DNA from: Basidiobolus meristosporus CBS 931.73
Lineage: Eukaryota; Basidiobolomycota; Basidiobolomycetes; Basidiobolales; Basidiobolaceae
Direction of reading: 5' to 3'
Assembly (NCBI GenBank): GCA_002104905.1
Contig: MCFE01000580.1
Location: 1-56,296, forward strand
Length of the DNA: 56,296 bases
Position numbers and translations under genes: made by a program. Positions 1 through 8,533 of the stretch are shown here, piece after piece. The first letter of the stretch is position 1; each line of letters begins with the position of its first letter. The notes beneath the pieces are model-generated. The model saw nothing but the letters and a program-made list of their open reading frames with translations. It searched no databases and had not been told where the DNA came from.

Positions 1-2
1 TG

Positions 3-701
3 GTGCCATCTGAAAGCCCTGACTTTCCTTATCACTATATGGTTGGCAGTCTGATGGTCTTCATGCTTGGAACACATCCAGATATCTCATATTCAGTGGG
101 AGTTGTCAGCCAACATAATCAGAACTATGGATCTGATCATATTGCAGCAGTTAAGCAGATTTTTAGATACCTAAAAGTAAGTGCTGATATCTGCTTAAGA
201 TACACTTATAAGGATTCAGAACAGGATCCTGTGGGATACTCTGATGCTGATTTGGGATGAAACTTGGAAGACAGACAATCCACTAAAGGATACACCTTTC
301 TTTACTGTAAAGGAGCAATTTCATGGAATTCAAGAAAGCAACCAACCATAACACTTTCAACCACAGAGGCAAAATATATGGCAGCCTGTGAAGCTACAAA
401 AGAAGCAATGTGGTTAAGAAAGCTTTTTGCAGATTTAGGCCTATCTCAAAAAATGCCTATTACTTTATTGCAGGATAATGAGGGATGTATACAATCAGGT
501 AGAAATACAACTTTTCATGCTTGAACTAGGCACATAGATATTAGACATTATATTATATGTGAGGCTATTGAGAATAACTTATTTAGCTTAGTTTACTCTC
601 CTTCAGATGAAATGATTACAGACATATTTACCAAACCATTAGCTAGAGACAAGTGTGAATATCTTAGGTCAAAATTAGGACTAGTGAGTATGAACATTTA
701 G
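3..701 (+). pseudogene. copia pol fragment (RT end and RNase H), two in-frame stops
   Basis: One continuous reading frame runs to a natural TAG at 699-701 but is broken by TGA at 258-260 and at 522-524. Recognisable copia blocks occur in the usual order: GSLM..GTHPDI near the end of RT, the RNase H block STTEAKYMAA, DNEGCI, a block beginning TRHIDIRH, and DIFTKPLARDK just before the stop. Each stop is one transition away from a sense codon (TGG or CGA), and at 522 the family normally has Arg. This fits C-to-T decay. The element is therefore disabled in cis, although it may not be very old because no frameshift has built up in 700 bp. Confidence 0.9.
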
Positions 702-712
702 CTGAGTGGGAG

Positions 713-1062
713 TGTTGTAAAAATTGGTAATTCCACCTAAATATTCACCTAACTTAGTCACTAAGATCATTACCTTCAAATCCTAGAGAAAACTGACCAA
801 ATTCCTTGTTGGAATTTACTTAGAATGTTTTCACCAAAATACCAGGTACCCAGAACATGAAAATTCTCAAAGTTGTCCAAACAGCCCCAAACTTTGCACA
901 TATGCTCTTGGGACCTTCCTTAAACTATTCTGCGCGTTTGTTATGCCAAGACCATGTAAAAGTATAAATACCACTTTTACATTCAATAAATCATTAAGTG
1001 AAAACCACATAATCTACTTGTCCTCCCAAATCACTTCCAATATCTCCAAGACTCTTACAACA
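713..1062 (+). repeat. 3' LTR of copia element, 350 bp
   Basis: The LTR starts with TGTTGTAA (713-720) and ends with TTACAACA (1055-1062), a perfect 8-bp terminal inverted repeat with the canonical TG..CA ends. It follows directly after a polypurine-type stretch (701-712). Inside are a TATA-like TATAAATA at 963-970 and AATAAA at 985-990, consistent with a U3-R-U5 layout. The matching 5' LTR is outside the window. Confidence 0.88.
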
Positions 1063-1653
1063 GAATTGAGAACCCATAGATGATTTGGGATATTGAGGGA
1101 AATGAGTAGTTAGCTCTTGGTGATCTACCGAGCAAGCTAAATAATTGTAAGGTAAATGACAACATATATGCCAAGTGGCAGGCAAATACAAAACCAGAAT
1201 GCATATCAAACGTATAGCCACTATCAAAGTATACGCTTTATCTAATTGGTGTGAATCATGATGCAAGATGAGAAAATGGTTGCCAAATTGAACCACTTAC
1301 CTAAAAATGTGAATTACACTTTAGGACTGCAATGGCAGAGATTTATAGCTTAACAAGTACTCGAACAGATTTTGATCCATCGATGGTTCATGTTTACGGA
1401 AATGCACAGTTTATGAGTACCTTGAGAGTGGTCAGCCATCCCTGCACATAGCTCTCCACTGCTAAGACCTTATATGATGCTTTGCAAAGTACTGTTCGAA
1501 GTAACGTACTTTATCAATTTATTCTATGCAGAGGTCCAGAGCACATACTGCCCTATGTGCTCCATCTCCCTTACAAGTTCATAATACGATTTACTGCCGA
1601 AAATTGAATACAGGACTTAGATAATAGAACGTTGACCATCTCCCACAACAGAA
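1063..1653. other. intergenic, no gene seen
   Basis: This lies between the LTR and the 3' end of the NmrA-like gene. An open frame on the minus strand (994-1296) runs into the LTR, starts with GTG and has no recognisable domain. I saw nothing else. Confidence 0.5.
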
Positions 1654-2553
1654 TTAATGGTTGGCCCACTCCGACAGCTCCTGATCGCCTGAATTCTTAT
1701 CCACCAAGCGTTGCTGCAGGAATTCCTCTAAAGATGTCGGTTTCCTGCCTAGCAAACGCTCGAGGTCCGGATAAACCTGTGCGCAGTCTCCACGCTCAAT
1801 AGATGTGTATGAGCTGATCCACCATTCAGCTAGCGCCCTCTTGTCAGCGTTGTGCTCCAGCCACTCAGAGTCGCTCACTTTACGAAAAGAAATTGGAATG
1901 CCCAGGTATGAAGATAGAAGATCAGTTGTTTCCTGCAATGTGTATGCTCTTGCGCCAGTCAATGTGACCGTCTGATTAGTATATTCGTTCCCGGCAATGA
2001 TTTTTGCTGTCGCCTCACCAAGCTCATTGCGGTCAGCAAAAGCAATGCGCCCATCCCCTGGAATTATCACTTCTCCTGATGAAGTCTCGAAAAACCCGAG
2101 ATAAGCAGGATAACTCTCCATATAGGAGCCTTCCCGGATGATAGTGTAGTCCACACCAGAGGACTTCAGGTAGTCTTCAGTGGCAAAGTGAGATCTCATG
2201 ACGCTGGCCACACTCCCATCGAGATACGCCAGCGAGGTGTAGTAAATATGTTTGATACCAGCTTTCTTGGCTGCATCTATTACTCCCATTTGTGTTTTGG
2301 TACGGTATTCGTCATCAATAGTGGGCAGCGAGATCAGTAGAAGTTTGTCACCTCCACTGAAAGTCGACATCAGGCCTTCCGGCTTATCAAAATTCCCAGG
2401 TCTAAGCTCCACGCCTTGACTCCGTAGGGTTTCATGCCCTTGAGGGTTATAGACTGATACGACGATATCCGACGGAGTGATTAACTTGAGGAGGTGCTTC
2501 AGAACAACTGAGCCCAATTTTCCGGTGGCTCCTGTCAGAATAACTTTTCCCAT
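1654..2553 (-). CDS. NmrA-like NAD(P)-binding oxidoreductase (atypical SDR)
   Basis: This is an intronless 299-residue protein. Residues 1-15 carry the Rossmann glycine motif GATGKLG directly after a first beta strand (KVILT). A second strand (VVSVYNP) and an IYYTSLAY stretch follow, the latter equivalent to the active-site region of NmrA/QorB-type SDRs. The FADRNELGEATAKII segment and the C-terminal substrate lobe match the NmrA family in order, and the length is typical. Known relatives are NAD(P)H:quinone reductases or redox-sensing regulators that have lost catalysis. Which applies here cannot be told from sequence. There is no signal peptide, so it is probably cytosolic. The start is the first ATG of the frame, directly before the beta strand. 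Confidence 0.85.
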   Translation of the reverse strand: MGKVILTGATGKLGSVVLKHLLKLITPSDIVVSVYNPQGHETLRSQGVELRPGNFDKPEGLMSTFSGGDKLLLISLPTIDDEYRTKTQMGVIDAAKKAGIKHIYYTSLAYLDGSVASVMRSHFATEDYLKSSGVDYTIIREGSYMESYPAYLGFFETSSGEVIIPGDGRIAFADRNELGEATAKIIAGNEYTNQTVTLTGARAYTLQETTDLLSSYLGIPISFRKVSDSEWLEHNADKRALAEWWISSYTSIERGDCAQVYPDLERLLGRKPTSLEEFLQQRLVDKNSGDQELSEWANH

Positions 2554-3219
2554 TGCTATTTCAATTTCTGGTAGTATCTCTCAGCAAGCGACTTCAATTT
2601 ATATCCTTCCAATGCTTGTAGATGGCACATCCTCATCTGGCTTACAAATGATTTTTCTACCTGTTGCTTAGAAATGCTAGGTCGATATCATGTGTAATGA
2701 CAACCTAGCGCTTCTGCGGATTTACATTGCAATAGCATGTCATGCGGGAACAGCTCAGCTGCTGGAGATGGAACGGATTAAGCAAATCAAATCCATCAGC
2801 ATTATGGTTGTGATTGTTCCAAGTATCGAGCCTGACCTTCGCCAATCCCAACCAAAATTGGAAATAACCTTTGCACAATGAATCATGAAAATTGCGTATG
2901 CTTTGGAGGATAGCCGTGTTGGGTTGCACGGTGACAAAAAAGAAGCATGGATTTGTCAGGATTTCCGATATGGCATATTGGCCCTCCCATATTGTAAAGC
3001 AACACGATGCATTAAAAGCAGTATTCTAACAGTGTAGCAGGAAAACTATTCTTCACAAGAATCCATGATCTCCTCTCCAAATCCTCGTGTAAGCACTCCA
3101 AAAACTTGACAATATTTCCACATAACTTTATTTATATAAGATATAGATGGCCCAATTCTTTATATATCGCCCAAATGCCGACTACAATAACTTATCGAGC
3201 TGGTAGGCGTAGTACATTA
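2554..3219. other. intergenic, no gene seen
   Basis: This lies upstream of the NmrA-like gene and downstream of Pff1, both on the minus strand. Only short open frames on both strands are present, with no domain, signal peptide or splice pattern that I could support. Confidence 0.45.
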
Positions 3220-5712
3220 TCACATGTCGACGTGAGAGTTCACGGTCAGTGCACCAAAGCCACGCAATGAAATGACTGCCCAATCTGGCATGGAGTTTTT
3301 GAAGCCCTCGAAGGCGGGTAGATGCTTTGCGAAATCATCATAATAGCATTGGATAGCGACTGGATGTACTTCGTCTTTCATACTTATTATGCTGAAGGAA
3401 ATAGTCTTTTCAAACCCTCTCTTGAATATGTAGGCCTTGCTTCCACTGAGGTCATCCTGAACCAAATCACCATTGATATAGTACTTCTCGGTCGGGTCGA
3501 AGTCCAATTGGAGACTACATGTACGTGTTTCAGGAGCGAAAATAGAAAGCTCTATTTCACGCTCCCCATTAGAACGGAGACTTCTGCTTACTTGGGTAGT
3601 GATAGGTGATTGCTCACCATTCAACTTTGAGAAGTAAGGTCTAGCCGTGGTGTTCCAGTTGCACTCATATATGCTAGCATCGAGGTGGCAGTGCATGTTG
3701 GAACCGGTTGATTGAGTTTTTTCTAACAGCTCAGGCAAATTACAGGCTGACCTCAGCGTAACCCAGCTGTTGCCGGTTGACGGCTCGTAGTAGGCATTAT
3801 GGAATACCCGGATCGGTGCTCCGGAATTGTAAGGGAAGAAGGATCCGCATAGGACAGCCAGTATCAAGACCAAAATCGTAAGCAATCCCAGCAAGTTGGG
3901 GAATGCATCTCCTCTCTGTAACCATGGGATTACACATAACATGCAGGTGGCAAATCCAATGGAAAACAGTACATAGACCATGAAGGCCGGTGTTCCATCC
4001 GCCACAGTCTGGGAGGTAGCATCGACCAGAATGCTGACAATATCGATAATTAGGAGAAGCGGGGGTATGCAGCTGATCAGCATTCGTAAAGGCCAGATCC
4101 ATGCTCGAATAAGGCTGGGCTTACTCCAATTGCCCCAGCGAAACTCGGCCCCCTCAAGTAAGTAGATCCCTACAAAGTGGGCTAGCGTAAGCCATGAAAT
4201 GTAGTAGAAGACACCTAGCCCGTAAACACTGGCAACAAGTGCAATCAGTGTAGAGCACCACCACACGATCATCATCCCATGAAATGCGAGGCGGTCTCGA
4301 CTCAGATTAGACTTGAGGACAAAAGAACTGCCTGTATGTCTGCTTTCCACCCATCTCCATATCCATTGGGCCATGGCATACCCCCATACGGTTGTTGCAG
4401 TGAATGTGGTTATCACTAAGGTCGGCTGTCCATACACGACATTTCCATTCACCTTGGCCAGGCAAAATCCAAATAGCACGTTGCAAAGGATGCCAAAGAT
4501 GATGGTCAAAGATACAGCAACGAATGACCTCAAAAGTGGCAAGACAAACACTTTGAAGGTGAGTCGATGGCTCTTCCCGGTATTTTGCCGCTTCATGCTT
4601 CGGTATCCACGATAATAGAACAATGGAATGTAGATTAGGATGAATACGTTCAGTCCAATGTACCACTTGAAGCTATGTACCACCGTGATTTTTCCCACGA
4701 TATCGTAATGGATAGCTAGTTGTGTGGGCTGCGTTGGGTCCCTGTAGAGATACTCGGAATTGGCTAACGACCTGGTGGTAGCAAGGGTAACATCTCCCAT
4801 TTGCTGTACGGAGCGAGGGGAAGTGGTATTCAGGTTGTCGAGTAGGGTGTGATAGTGGGATCGCCGCTTGTAAAAAGCAATATCTAAGCCAGGAATATTG
4901 TGCTTATAAGCGTAAATTTGGAAGTCGGTGCTTGACTTGATCAGGCCTAATTTAAAAACGTCGTTTGCGATAACCGAGGTATGAGGAAATGGTGAGTGGG
5001 AATAGAATTGGTTCAGTGGCAGGTCCGAAGAGCGAAACACCATCGATTTCCCTCCCGCACCAGCACCCTCCAGGTTGATAAAGGCACGAACATCCTTAGC
5101 CCAAGGATGTGCCATAAAGCCCTCACTGCCAAGAAGCCCCGTTTCCTCGCAGTTGTTGAGATTCAGAATGACAGTATCGGCAATGGGTTTTTCGATTAGA
5201 ATACGTGCAACCTCTAAGGCAACCACCACCCCAATTCCGTTGTCTGTAACGCCGTGACTGAAGGGCACTGTATCGAAATGAGCAGAGAGTAACAGGGCTT
5301 CACGACGCTTTTTAGTTCCTTCGATACGTAACAGAAGGTTAGTGGATTCAAAGTAACGCCAGCCGGTATAAGGCCCTCCACCCAAACTAAACCCAGTATA
5401 GGTGGTGTTCTCATGTAGATCCAGCTCAATCTTACGGTTTAGGGCCTTTCCCTTTTCGGAGAGCTCCAGCAATACACCGCTTAAATACTCTCGGGCTTTC
5501 AGATTTGTTTCGGAGTTAAAGGGGTGGGGTTCGTTGGAAAATTGTTCAAGTTGCTTCCAGGCCCTTAAAGCTGAGAACTCGCTTTCTTCGTTCTCTGGCA
5601 CTGCATCAGGGAGACTCTCCCGAAGGTGCAGTACTATAGTCAGTGTCGCTGTGTACACCAATATCAGGAAAGAGTACACAATAAGCGCGGTTTTGTTGGG
5701 AAGGAGTCTCAT
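3220..5712 (-). CDS. PFF1: vacuolar membrane zinc metalloprotease (M28 family, Pff1)
   Basis: This is an intronless 830-residue polytopic protease. An N-terminal membrane anchor (about residues 8-30) is followed by an M28 aminopeptidase-like domain with a full zinc site: His145 (AHFDT), Asp157 (TDNG), the Glu189-Glu190 pair (NNCEETG), Glu215 (NLEG) and His288 (YHT). From about residue 330 there are eight or so hydrophobic helices, then a C-terminal soluble lumenal domain. This order and length match the fungal Pff1 family, which sits in the vacuolar membrane with the catalytic domain in the lumen. Physiological substrates are poorly known. The start is the first ATG, directly before the anchor. 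All metal ligands are present, so it is probably active. Confidence 0.93.
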   Translation of the reverse strand: MRLLPNKTALIVYSFLILVYTATLTIVLHLRESLPDAVPENEESEFSALRAWKQLEQFSNEPHPFNSETNLKAREYLSGVLLELSEKGKALNRKIELDLHENTTYTGFSLGGGPYTGWRYFESTNLLLRIEGTKKRREALLLSAHFDTVPFSHGVTDNGIGVVVALEVARILIEKPIADTVILNLNNCEETGLLGSEGFMAHPWAKDVRAFINLEGAGAGGKSMVFRSSDLPLNQFYSHSPFPHTSVIANDVFKLGLIKSSTDFQIYAYKHNIPGLDIAFYKRRSHYHTLLDNLNTTSPRSVQQMGDVTLATTRSLANSEYLYRDPTQPTQLAIHYDIVGKITVVHSFKWYIGLNVFILIYIPLFYYRGYRSMKRQNTGKSHRLTFKVFVLPLLRSFVAVSLTIIFGILCNVLFGFCLAKVNGNVVYGQPTLVITTFTATTVWGYAMAQWIWRWVESRHTGSSFVLKSNLSRDRLAFHGMMIVWWCSTLIALVASVYGLGVFYYISWLTLAHFVGIYLLEGAEFRWGNWSKPSLIRAWIWPLRMLISCIPPLLLIIDIVSILVDATSQTVADGTPAFMVYVLFSIGFATCMLCVIPWLQRGDAFPNLLGLLTILVLILAVLCGSFFPYNSGAPIRVFHNAYYEPSTGNSWVTLRSACNLPELLEKTQSTGSNMHCHLDASIYECNWNTTARPYFSKLNGEQSPITTQVSRSLRSNGEREIELSIFAPETRTCSLQLDFDPTEKYYINGDLVQDDLSGSKAYIFKRGFEKTISFSIISMKDEVHPVAIQCYYDDFAKHLPAFEGFKNSMPDWAVISLRGFGALTVNSHVDM

Positions 5713-5987
5713 GTTGATACGGACTGCTTCCCATGCCCATTATTTGTAGTTGAAATAAATGGGCAATCTGTGTATGACGAAGCCCAGCAATTCCCATATT
5801 CGTCAACGAAGCAGGATGTCACAAGTGCTAATGCCGAGAAATTGCCCGGTAATCCCGATCAATAGAGCAGCCCCAATCAGATAGTTTACACGTGTTCAAA
5901 GTTCTCAGAGAAATAGGAAAATCTCTGAGGGATTTATTGAGGCAGAGATTATGTGGAAGTTAATGACAGAACAGCTAATGAATAAGA

Positions 5988-6110
5988 TTAATCAACTTCG
6001 GATGGTCTTCTATCACAGCAGCGTTTCTCAACATCTGGAACCGGTACACCTATTACCATGCTAGCCATGACTAAAGCCAAGGACACTGTAGCAAGGAGAC
6101 GGAAATTCAT
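5988..6110 (-). CDS. small secreted CC-peptide 1 (40 aa)
   Basis: This is a single-exon gene for a 40-residue protein that is too short for most gene callers. Residues 1-21 form a clear signal peptide: Asn-Phe-Arg, then a hydrophobic core, ending near Gly21. Residues 22-30 read VPVPDVEKR and end in the dibasic Lys-Arg of a Kex2 site. The predicted mature peptide is CCDRRPSEVD (31-40). A TATA box lies 123-131 bp upstream of the ATG on the same strand. The gene at 46413-46547 encodes a peptide with the same layout and an alignable P-[VI]-x-[DE]-[VI]-E-x-x-C-C-D-[RK] motif, which is the main reason to believe both are real. I know of no named family that matches. Role unknown: a signalling peptide or small effector is possible but unproven. 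Confidence 0.75.
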   Translation of the reverse strand: MNFRLLATVSLALVMASMVIGVPVPDVEKRCCDRRPSEVD

Positions 6111-6232
6111 CTTGCAAGGACGGTATGTGTTACGCGAAGGTGCACGAGTGGATGTGGGAACAGGTTGAGATTTACTCTGAGAAGAGGAGAATGCTCGAAG
6201 AATGTGTTTGAAGAATATTTGATCCCAGGTGG

Positions 6233-6241
6233 CTTTTTATA
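6233..6241 (-). promoter_or_regulatory. TATA box of CC-peptide 1
   Basis: On the minus strand this reads TATAAAAAG, 123-131 bp upstream of the ATG at 6110. The second CC-peptide gene has a similar box (TATAAAG) at a comparable distance. Confidence 0.55.
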
Positions 6242-7021
6242 AATGCGGGCGATATATAGCTGGGCACAATGATAAGTGTAATGAGCCAACACATACATTA
6301 CAATAGCTATAACCTGAACTCAGGTACCAACTACTTCTCCTTGATCAGGTGGCGGAGCCCAGATGTATTGGAAATTTGGTTTTATAGTGCTCATCGATCA
6401 TTTTCTATTTATGGTTAAAGTTCAGGCAGTCATGTCGGCAGAAAGGAAGTCTTCGCTGATTGTTTTCTTTGGGATATCTTTGTAGATCTGCTTATGCCTC
6501 TATGGGGATCTACCTGATGATTGACGTCGCTTGATGTTTTCTTCAGGAAAAGGAACAAATTGTCCACTACACACACAAACTGATCATGTACATTTGCATT
6601 GCTTTGATTATGCCATGCCGACCAATTTCTTGAGGATTGGGAAGTTGCGACTTCTCCTTCTCTGCTCGGTGTCTTACCACGCTACAGTATATAGCACACA
6701 CGTAATTGGACCGGTTTCCATCATCCACGTAACATTCAGCGGATTAGGCCCTTAGTCGTAAGAAATGCCTGAACGGGTTCTGAATGCAGGGTGGTATGTA
6801 TAGTCTGGCTGATGCACCCAGACGCATTCAAATGCGACCCTATGTATTTGACGGGGGATTGAATGAGCATGTACAACATTCCAAATACGGCCACTTATTT
6901 GGTGACGTTCTTTATCTGAAGGAGGTGGATATGGCAATTAGGCTCAACCTACATATTACGGTGGTTCTATTCAATTCGATGCAAGTATGCACATCTGTAC
7001 ACGGTTGGGTTCTTTTGCAAG
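6242..7021. other. intergenic, nothing firm
   Basis: This region lies between CC-peptide 1 and the 7TM gene. A plus-strand frame starting near 6615 begins with a basic, Leu-rich stretch resembling a signal sequence. It has no conserved features after that, and I do not call it a gene. Confidence 0.4.
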
Positions 7022-7831
7022 TCAGGCAGAACTTTTGAAAATTCCCGCAACCCCGTTAGTGGTGAGCTCTGTTTCAGTTGTGTCTTCAACTTTTGCCGAT
7101 GAAGAATAATCCACCACCAATGCGCTGACGTTCAAATCAAAGCAGCAAAGCAGCAGGCATTCCTTATCGAGCAGATCGGGTTTAGCCAGACAGACCACCA
7201 GATTAGTAACAGTGAACAAAAGCGCTACTATTGATGCGAAGAGGACGCGTTTGGCCAAGTTCTTGAACCTCGCCCTATACGGAGACCATTTGGTGGTAAC
7301 GCATATGGGAATGACGAACAACAAGGTGAGGTACAGGTTTAGCGTTGAATCGAAGACCAGCAGTGCAGTGGTAGTAAAGAAACTAAAACGCAGTTGGCAG
7401 CCAGCACTGCTTCGTTGGTGAGTATCATAAACGATGACGGTAACCATCAGGGAGAAGCATAGTAAGATAAGAAATCCATGGAACCAATATAGCTTGAATC
7501 GTAGGCGTGAAGTGTAATTCCCTCTGATGATGTACACTCGCTCCATGAAATACATGTAGGTGATGTTTTTCGTTCCCAGGTAGCATACTGGGCAGATCCA
7601 GGCGAATATCTGACATGACTGGACAACCGTCTGGTTGACGTAGAGCATCGTGACTGCCATGAAATTGAAGATTGCCGTACAGACCAGGATCGCTAGAATG
7701 AGAACATAGATGTATGATAGCATCATCCATTTCCCAAGACGTCGGCCGATATTCACAGACACTACACATAAGCAGACCAAGAAGATGCTCTGACATAAAA
7801 GAAAGTAGCTACTGAAACTGATTTCTGTCAT
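7022..7831 (-). CDS. seven-transmembrane protein, possible receptor
   Basis: This intronless protein has 269 residues. Seven hydrophobic helices are visible, at about residues 5-27, 37-60, 72-95, 113-134, 148-174, 190-212 and 220-240. Loops are short and a roughly 30-residue acidic, Thr-rich tail follows (VEDTTETELTTN). The N-terminus is very short and no signal peptide precedes helix 1, as in many fungal 7TM proteins. I do not recognise a specific GPCR class motif, so 'receptor' is inferred from topology alone. It lies about 0.9 kb from the CC-peptide 1 gene on the same strand and about 0.7 kb from a divergent gene for a secreted precursor. The start is a true ATG directly before helix 1. 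Confidence 0.75.
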   Translation of the reverse strand: MTEISFSSYFLLCQSIFLVCLCVVSVNIGRRLGKWMMLSYIYVLILAILVCTAIFNFMAVTMLYVNQTVVQSCQIFAWICPVCYLGTKNITYMYFMERVYIIRGNYTSRLRFKLYWFHGFLILLCFSLMVTVIVYDTHQRSSAGCQLRFSFFTTTALLVFDSTLNLYLTLLFVIPICVTTKWSPYRARFKNLAKRVLFASIVALLFTVTNLVVCLAKPDLLDKECLLLCCFDLNVSALVVDYSSSAKVEDTTETELTTNGVAGIFKSSA

Positions 7832-7879
7832 TTGGCTGAGGACTATACATGGGAGATGTAGCGTGCGATAAGGATCGAG

Positions 7880-8380
7880 TTAAATACCTGGGTGCTGACA
7901 CAACCATCTCAACAGTGATTTGGCAAGAGCTCCTTTGTTGTACTTCGATTTACCTGGGAAAGAGCCTCGCACTGATTTACTACGAAACCAAGTGTACATT
8001 GCTACAGTCTGACGGAAATCATTGGTGAAGTCTAGAACTTGTAAAACCTCATTCCATATCCGACCCGACATGATTGCCTGTTTGACTGGCCATTCATGAG
8101 CAGCGGTGGTTTTGGCAACAGAAAAAGTTGATATGAATTGTTGAAAGTCAAGACCAATCCTTGGGAGTTGTGGGGCTGTTTGGTTGATTGGTTTTATTAA
8201 TACTGACTGGCCGAATCCTTTTCTGCCAGTGCTAAGGCCCGTGAGCACATCGATTGTGGACATATCTCCGAATTCGCAACATATGTAAGCCTGCAGATAA
8301 ATTCTTGAATGCTCCAGTAATTTATGCCTTTCAGATATCATATTACCAATTGTAGGTGTTGAGCCTATTGTTCCCCCCAT
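7880..8380 (-). CDS. hypothetical protein, doubtful
   Basis: This 166-codon open frame uses the first ATG. The upstream part of the frame has only a GTG start. There is no signal peptide, membrane helix or domain that I recognise. Composition is unremarkable, with a basic stretch near the C-terminus (KSKYNKGALAKSLLRW). The start lies within about 15 bp of a plus-strand TATA box belonging to the divergent secreted-protein gene, which leaves little room for its own promoter. It could be a real orphan gene, an exon of the neighbouring 7TM gene, or a chance open frame. Confidence 0.25.
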   Translation of the reverse strand: MGGTIGSTPTIGNMISERHKLLEHSRIYLQAYICCEFGDMSTIDVLTGLSTGRKGFGQSVLIKPINQTAPQLPRIGLDFQQFISTFSVAKTTAAHEWPVKQAIMSGRIWNEVLQVLDFTNDFRQTVAMYTWFRSKSVRGSFPGKSKYNKGALAKSLLRWLCQHPGI

Positions 8381-8390
8381 CGCTTGCACC

Positions 8391-8397
8391 TATATAA
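8391..8397 (+). promoter_or_regulatory. TATA box of secreted precursor gene
   Basis: TATATAA lies about 140 bp upstream of the ATG at 8534. The frame is open further upstream to 8384, but that would put the start before this box. This supports the 8534 start, which also begins directly with a signal peptide. Confidence 0.55.
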
Positions 8398-8533
8398 CCT
8401 TGTGGTTTGCCATGATAGCACGACAAGTACTTTCTCTACTTCCTTCTCTCGGTCCATTCAGCGCTCAAGGCCTCTGCCAATCTTAGACCATCGACATTTG
8501 CCCGCACAAGCCCGTAGTCTCCACTTTACATCA

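Larger units (their letters stand above)
1..1062 (+). mobile_element. Ty1/copia retrotransposon, 3' part (truncated by window edge)
   Basis: This is the 3' end of a copia-type LTR retrotransposon. The order is end of reverse transcriptase, RNase H and pol C-terminus, then a purine-rich tract (701-712), then a complete 350-bp 3' LTR (713-1062). The 5' part lies outside the window. The pol frame carries two stops, so this copy cannot make intact Pol. If the insertion is intact, the 5 bases after 1062 should match the 5 bases before the unseen 5' LTR. Confidence 0.9.

Noticed and set aside
994-1296. Minus-strand frame of 100 codons overlapping the LTR
   Set aside because: Starts with GTG, runs into the LTR, has no domain.
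6612-6755. Frame with a signal-like start (RIGKLRLLLLCSVSY) near CC-peptide 1
   Set aside because: No cysteine pair, no processing site, no TATA box, and an ordinary hydrophobic end; too weak to call.
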